In this document: positions 4,656-5,349 of the stretch, piece by piece | Position numbering within the stretch: position 1 is the stretch's first letter | Layout of the letters: every line of letters starts with the position of its first letter | From: Thermoplasmata archaeon | Lineage (GTDB): Archaea; Thermoplasmatota; Thermoplasmata; RBG-16-68-12 | Assembly: GCA_013329855.1 (NCBI GenBank) | Contig: DUJI01000236.1 | Location: forward strand, 1-5,349 | DNA length: 5,349 nt | Direction: 5' to 3' | The notes under the pieces: generated by a model | What the model was told of the DNA's origin: nothing | Database searches by the model: none | The model's input: the letters and a program-made list of their open reading frames with translations, nothing else | Translations under genes and position numbers: made by a program

Positions 4656-5349
4656 CAGGTCAGCTCCGTGTCGTACAGGAGGCACCTTGTCAGGTGGTCC
4701 CGCTCGGATTCGTAGAGGCCTGGCGCACGATGCTCACAGTCGTCGAACGCCTTGGAGCATCGTGGACGGAACGGACACCCCACGAGCTTCCGGCTCAGGT
4801 CGGGAGGGCTGCCCGAGAGCGTCGCCAGTCGGGTCCCGACGCCACGAACGCTGGGGACGCATCGAAGGAGGGCATCGCTGTAGGGGTGACGGGGTGCGCT
4901 GAGGATCTCGGCCGTGTCCGCGAGTTCCACGACTTGCCCCGCATACATCACGGCGATGCGGTCGCAGACCTCGGAGACAACGGCGATGTCATGGGAGATG
5001 AAGATCACGATTCGACCATTCTGTTCCTGCCAATCCTCTATGGTCTTGAGTATTCGATCCTGAACGACCACATCCAGCGCGGTGGTCGGCTCGTCCGTAA
5101 TCAGGACCTCGGGATCCAGAAGCAAGGCGAGCGCGATTGCAGAGCGTTGTCGCATCCCTCCAGAGAACTCGTGTGGGTAGCTCCGGACTCTGTGCATCGG
5201 GATTCCCATCGAGACCAGCGCGTTCTCGGCTGCGCGTAGGGCGTCAGTCTTCGTGGACCCCTGGTGAGTCATGTGAACTGCCGCAAGTTGATCGACAATT
5301 CGGTGCACCGGGGAGAAGGCGTTCATCGAGCTCTGGAACACCATCGCGA
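4655..5349 (-). CDS. Oligopeptide/dipeptide ABC transporter ATP-binding protein (OppD/DppD-like), N-terminus beyond window
   Basis: The C-terminal about 230 residues of the second ATPase of the same importer. The reading frame continues to the right edge (an Ala codon at 5347-5345 precedes the Met at 5344), so that Met is internal; Walker A and the first ~90 residues lie outside. Counting from the Met at 5344: Q-loop Q4 in MVFQSSMNAFSP, signature FSGGMRQR (60-67), Walker B VLITDE (80-85, catalytic E85), D-loop TALD, switch H118 in ISHD, then VMYAGQVVE and the HPYSDALL segment of OppD/DppD proteins. GMRQR in the signature and TDEPTTALD are OppD/DppD-type, complementing the OppF-type neighbour. 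C190, C196, C203 and C221 repeat the C-x5-C-x6-C-x17-C arrangement of the partner and probably ligate an iron-sulfur cluster. The stop overlaps the next gene's start by one base, implying coupled translation and equal stoichiometry for a heterodimeric ATPase. Confidence 0.93.
   Translation of the reverse strand, partial: AMVFQSSMNAFSPVHRIVDQLAAVHMTHQGSTKTDALRAAENALVSMGIPMHRVRSYPHEFSGGMRQRSAIALALLLDPEVLITDEPTTALDVVVQDRILKTIEDWQEQNGRIVIFISHDIAVVSEVCDRIAVMYAGQVVELADTAEILSAPRHPYSDALLRCVPSVRGVGTRLATLSGSPPDLSRKLVGCPFRPRCSKAFDDCEHRAPGLYESERDHLTRCLLYDTELT
4664..4667 (-). promoter_or_regulatory. Shine-Dalgarno that selects the OppF-like start
   Basis: GGAG at 4667-4664 on the minus strand lies 8 nt before the ATG at 4655, inside the last codons of the upstream ATPase gene. 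Together with the TGATG overlap it favours ATG 4655 over ATG 4685 and points to translational coupling. Confidence 0.6.

Noticed and set aside
4655..4685. Ten-residue N-terminal extension of the OppF-like protein from ATG 4685
   Set aside because: It would overlap the upstream gene by 31 bases, whereas ATG 4655 gives a one-base TGATG overlap and has GGAG at proper spacing.
1..5349. CRISPR array, insertion sequence, toxin-antitoxin or defence system
   Set aside because: I found no repeated spacer-like units, no transposase or inverted terminal repeats, and no defence-type protein domains; the content is metabolic and transport genes.

Overview
The window reads as a piece of a GC-rich (roughly 60% G+C by eye) archaeal chromosome. 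The best evidence is the pattern of initiation signals. The deacylase gene has a TATA element (minus strand, 1317-1310) centred about 25 nt before its ATG, so its mRNA is probably leaderless. The SDR and DUF917 genes have AT-rich boxes about 35-40 nt before their ATGs and no Shine-Dalgarno. The genes that are not first in a transcription unit, or that follow a longer leader, do carry GGAG/GGAGG. This is typical of Thermoplasmata, Halobacteria and some other archaea. Protein families alone do not fix the lineage; a soil- or sediment-type Thermoplasmatota is my guess, not a demonstrated fact.

Layout from left to right. (1) Positions 1-146, minus: the first 48 codons of an amidohydrolase-superfamily enzyme cut off by the window edge. 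(2) 263-1288, minus: an M14-type succinylglutamate desuccinylase/aspartoacylase-family metallo-deacylase. (3) 1289-1422: a divergent promoter region. (4) 1423-2205, plus: a classical short-chain dehydrogenase/reductase with a complete Asn-Ser-Tyr-Lys tetrad. (5) 2206-2372: an unusually GC-rich, hairpin-forming stretch with no convincing gene. (6) 2415-3509, plus: a DUF917 / S-methyl-thiohydantoin desulfurase-family protein. (7) 3510-3608: a short convergent intergenic gap. (8) 3609-4655 and 4655-5349 (cut by the edge), minus: the two ATPase subunits of an oligopeptide/dipeptide ABC transporter, translationally coupled through TGATG.

Taken together this looks like a catabolic neighbourhood for small peptides or N-blocked/cyclised amino acid derivatives. 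The Opp/Dpp-type importer would bring substrates in; an amidohydrolase, a metal-dependent deacylase and a DUF917 protein could open or de-block them; the SDR could oxidise a hydroxy or keto product. That pathway is inference from neighbourhood and family knowledge. Each individual family is known, and I see no CRISPR array, insertion sequence, tRNA or rRNA. The less ordinary points are the edge-hidden amidohydrolase, the DFSR variant of the deacylase substrate-binding motif, the structured GC-rich intergenic region, and the mix of leaderless and Shine-Dalgarno initiation.
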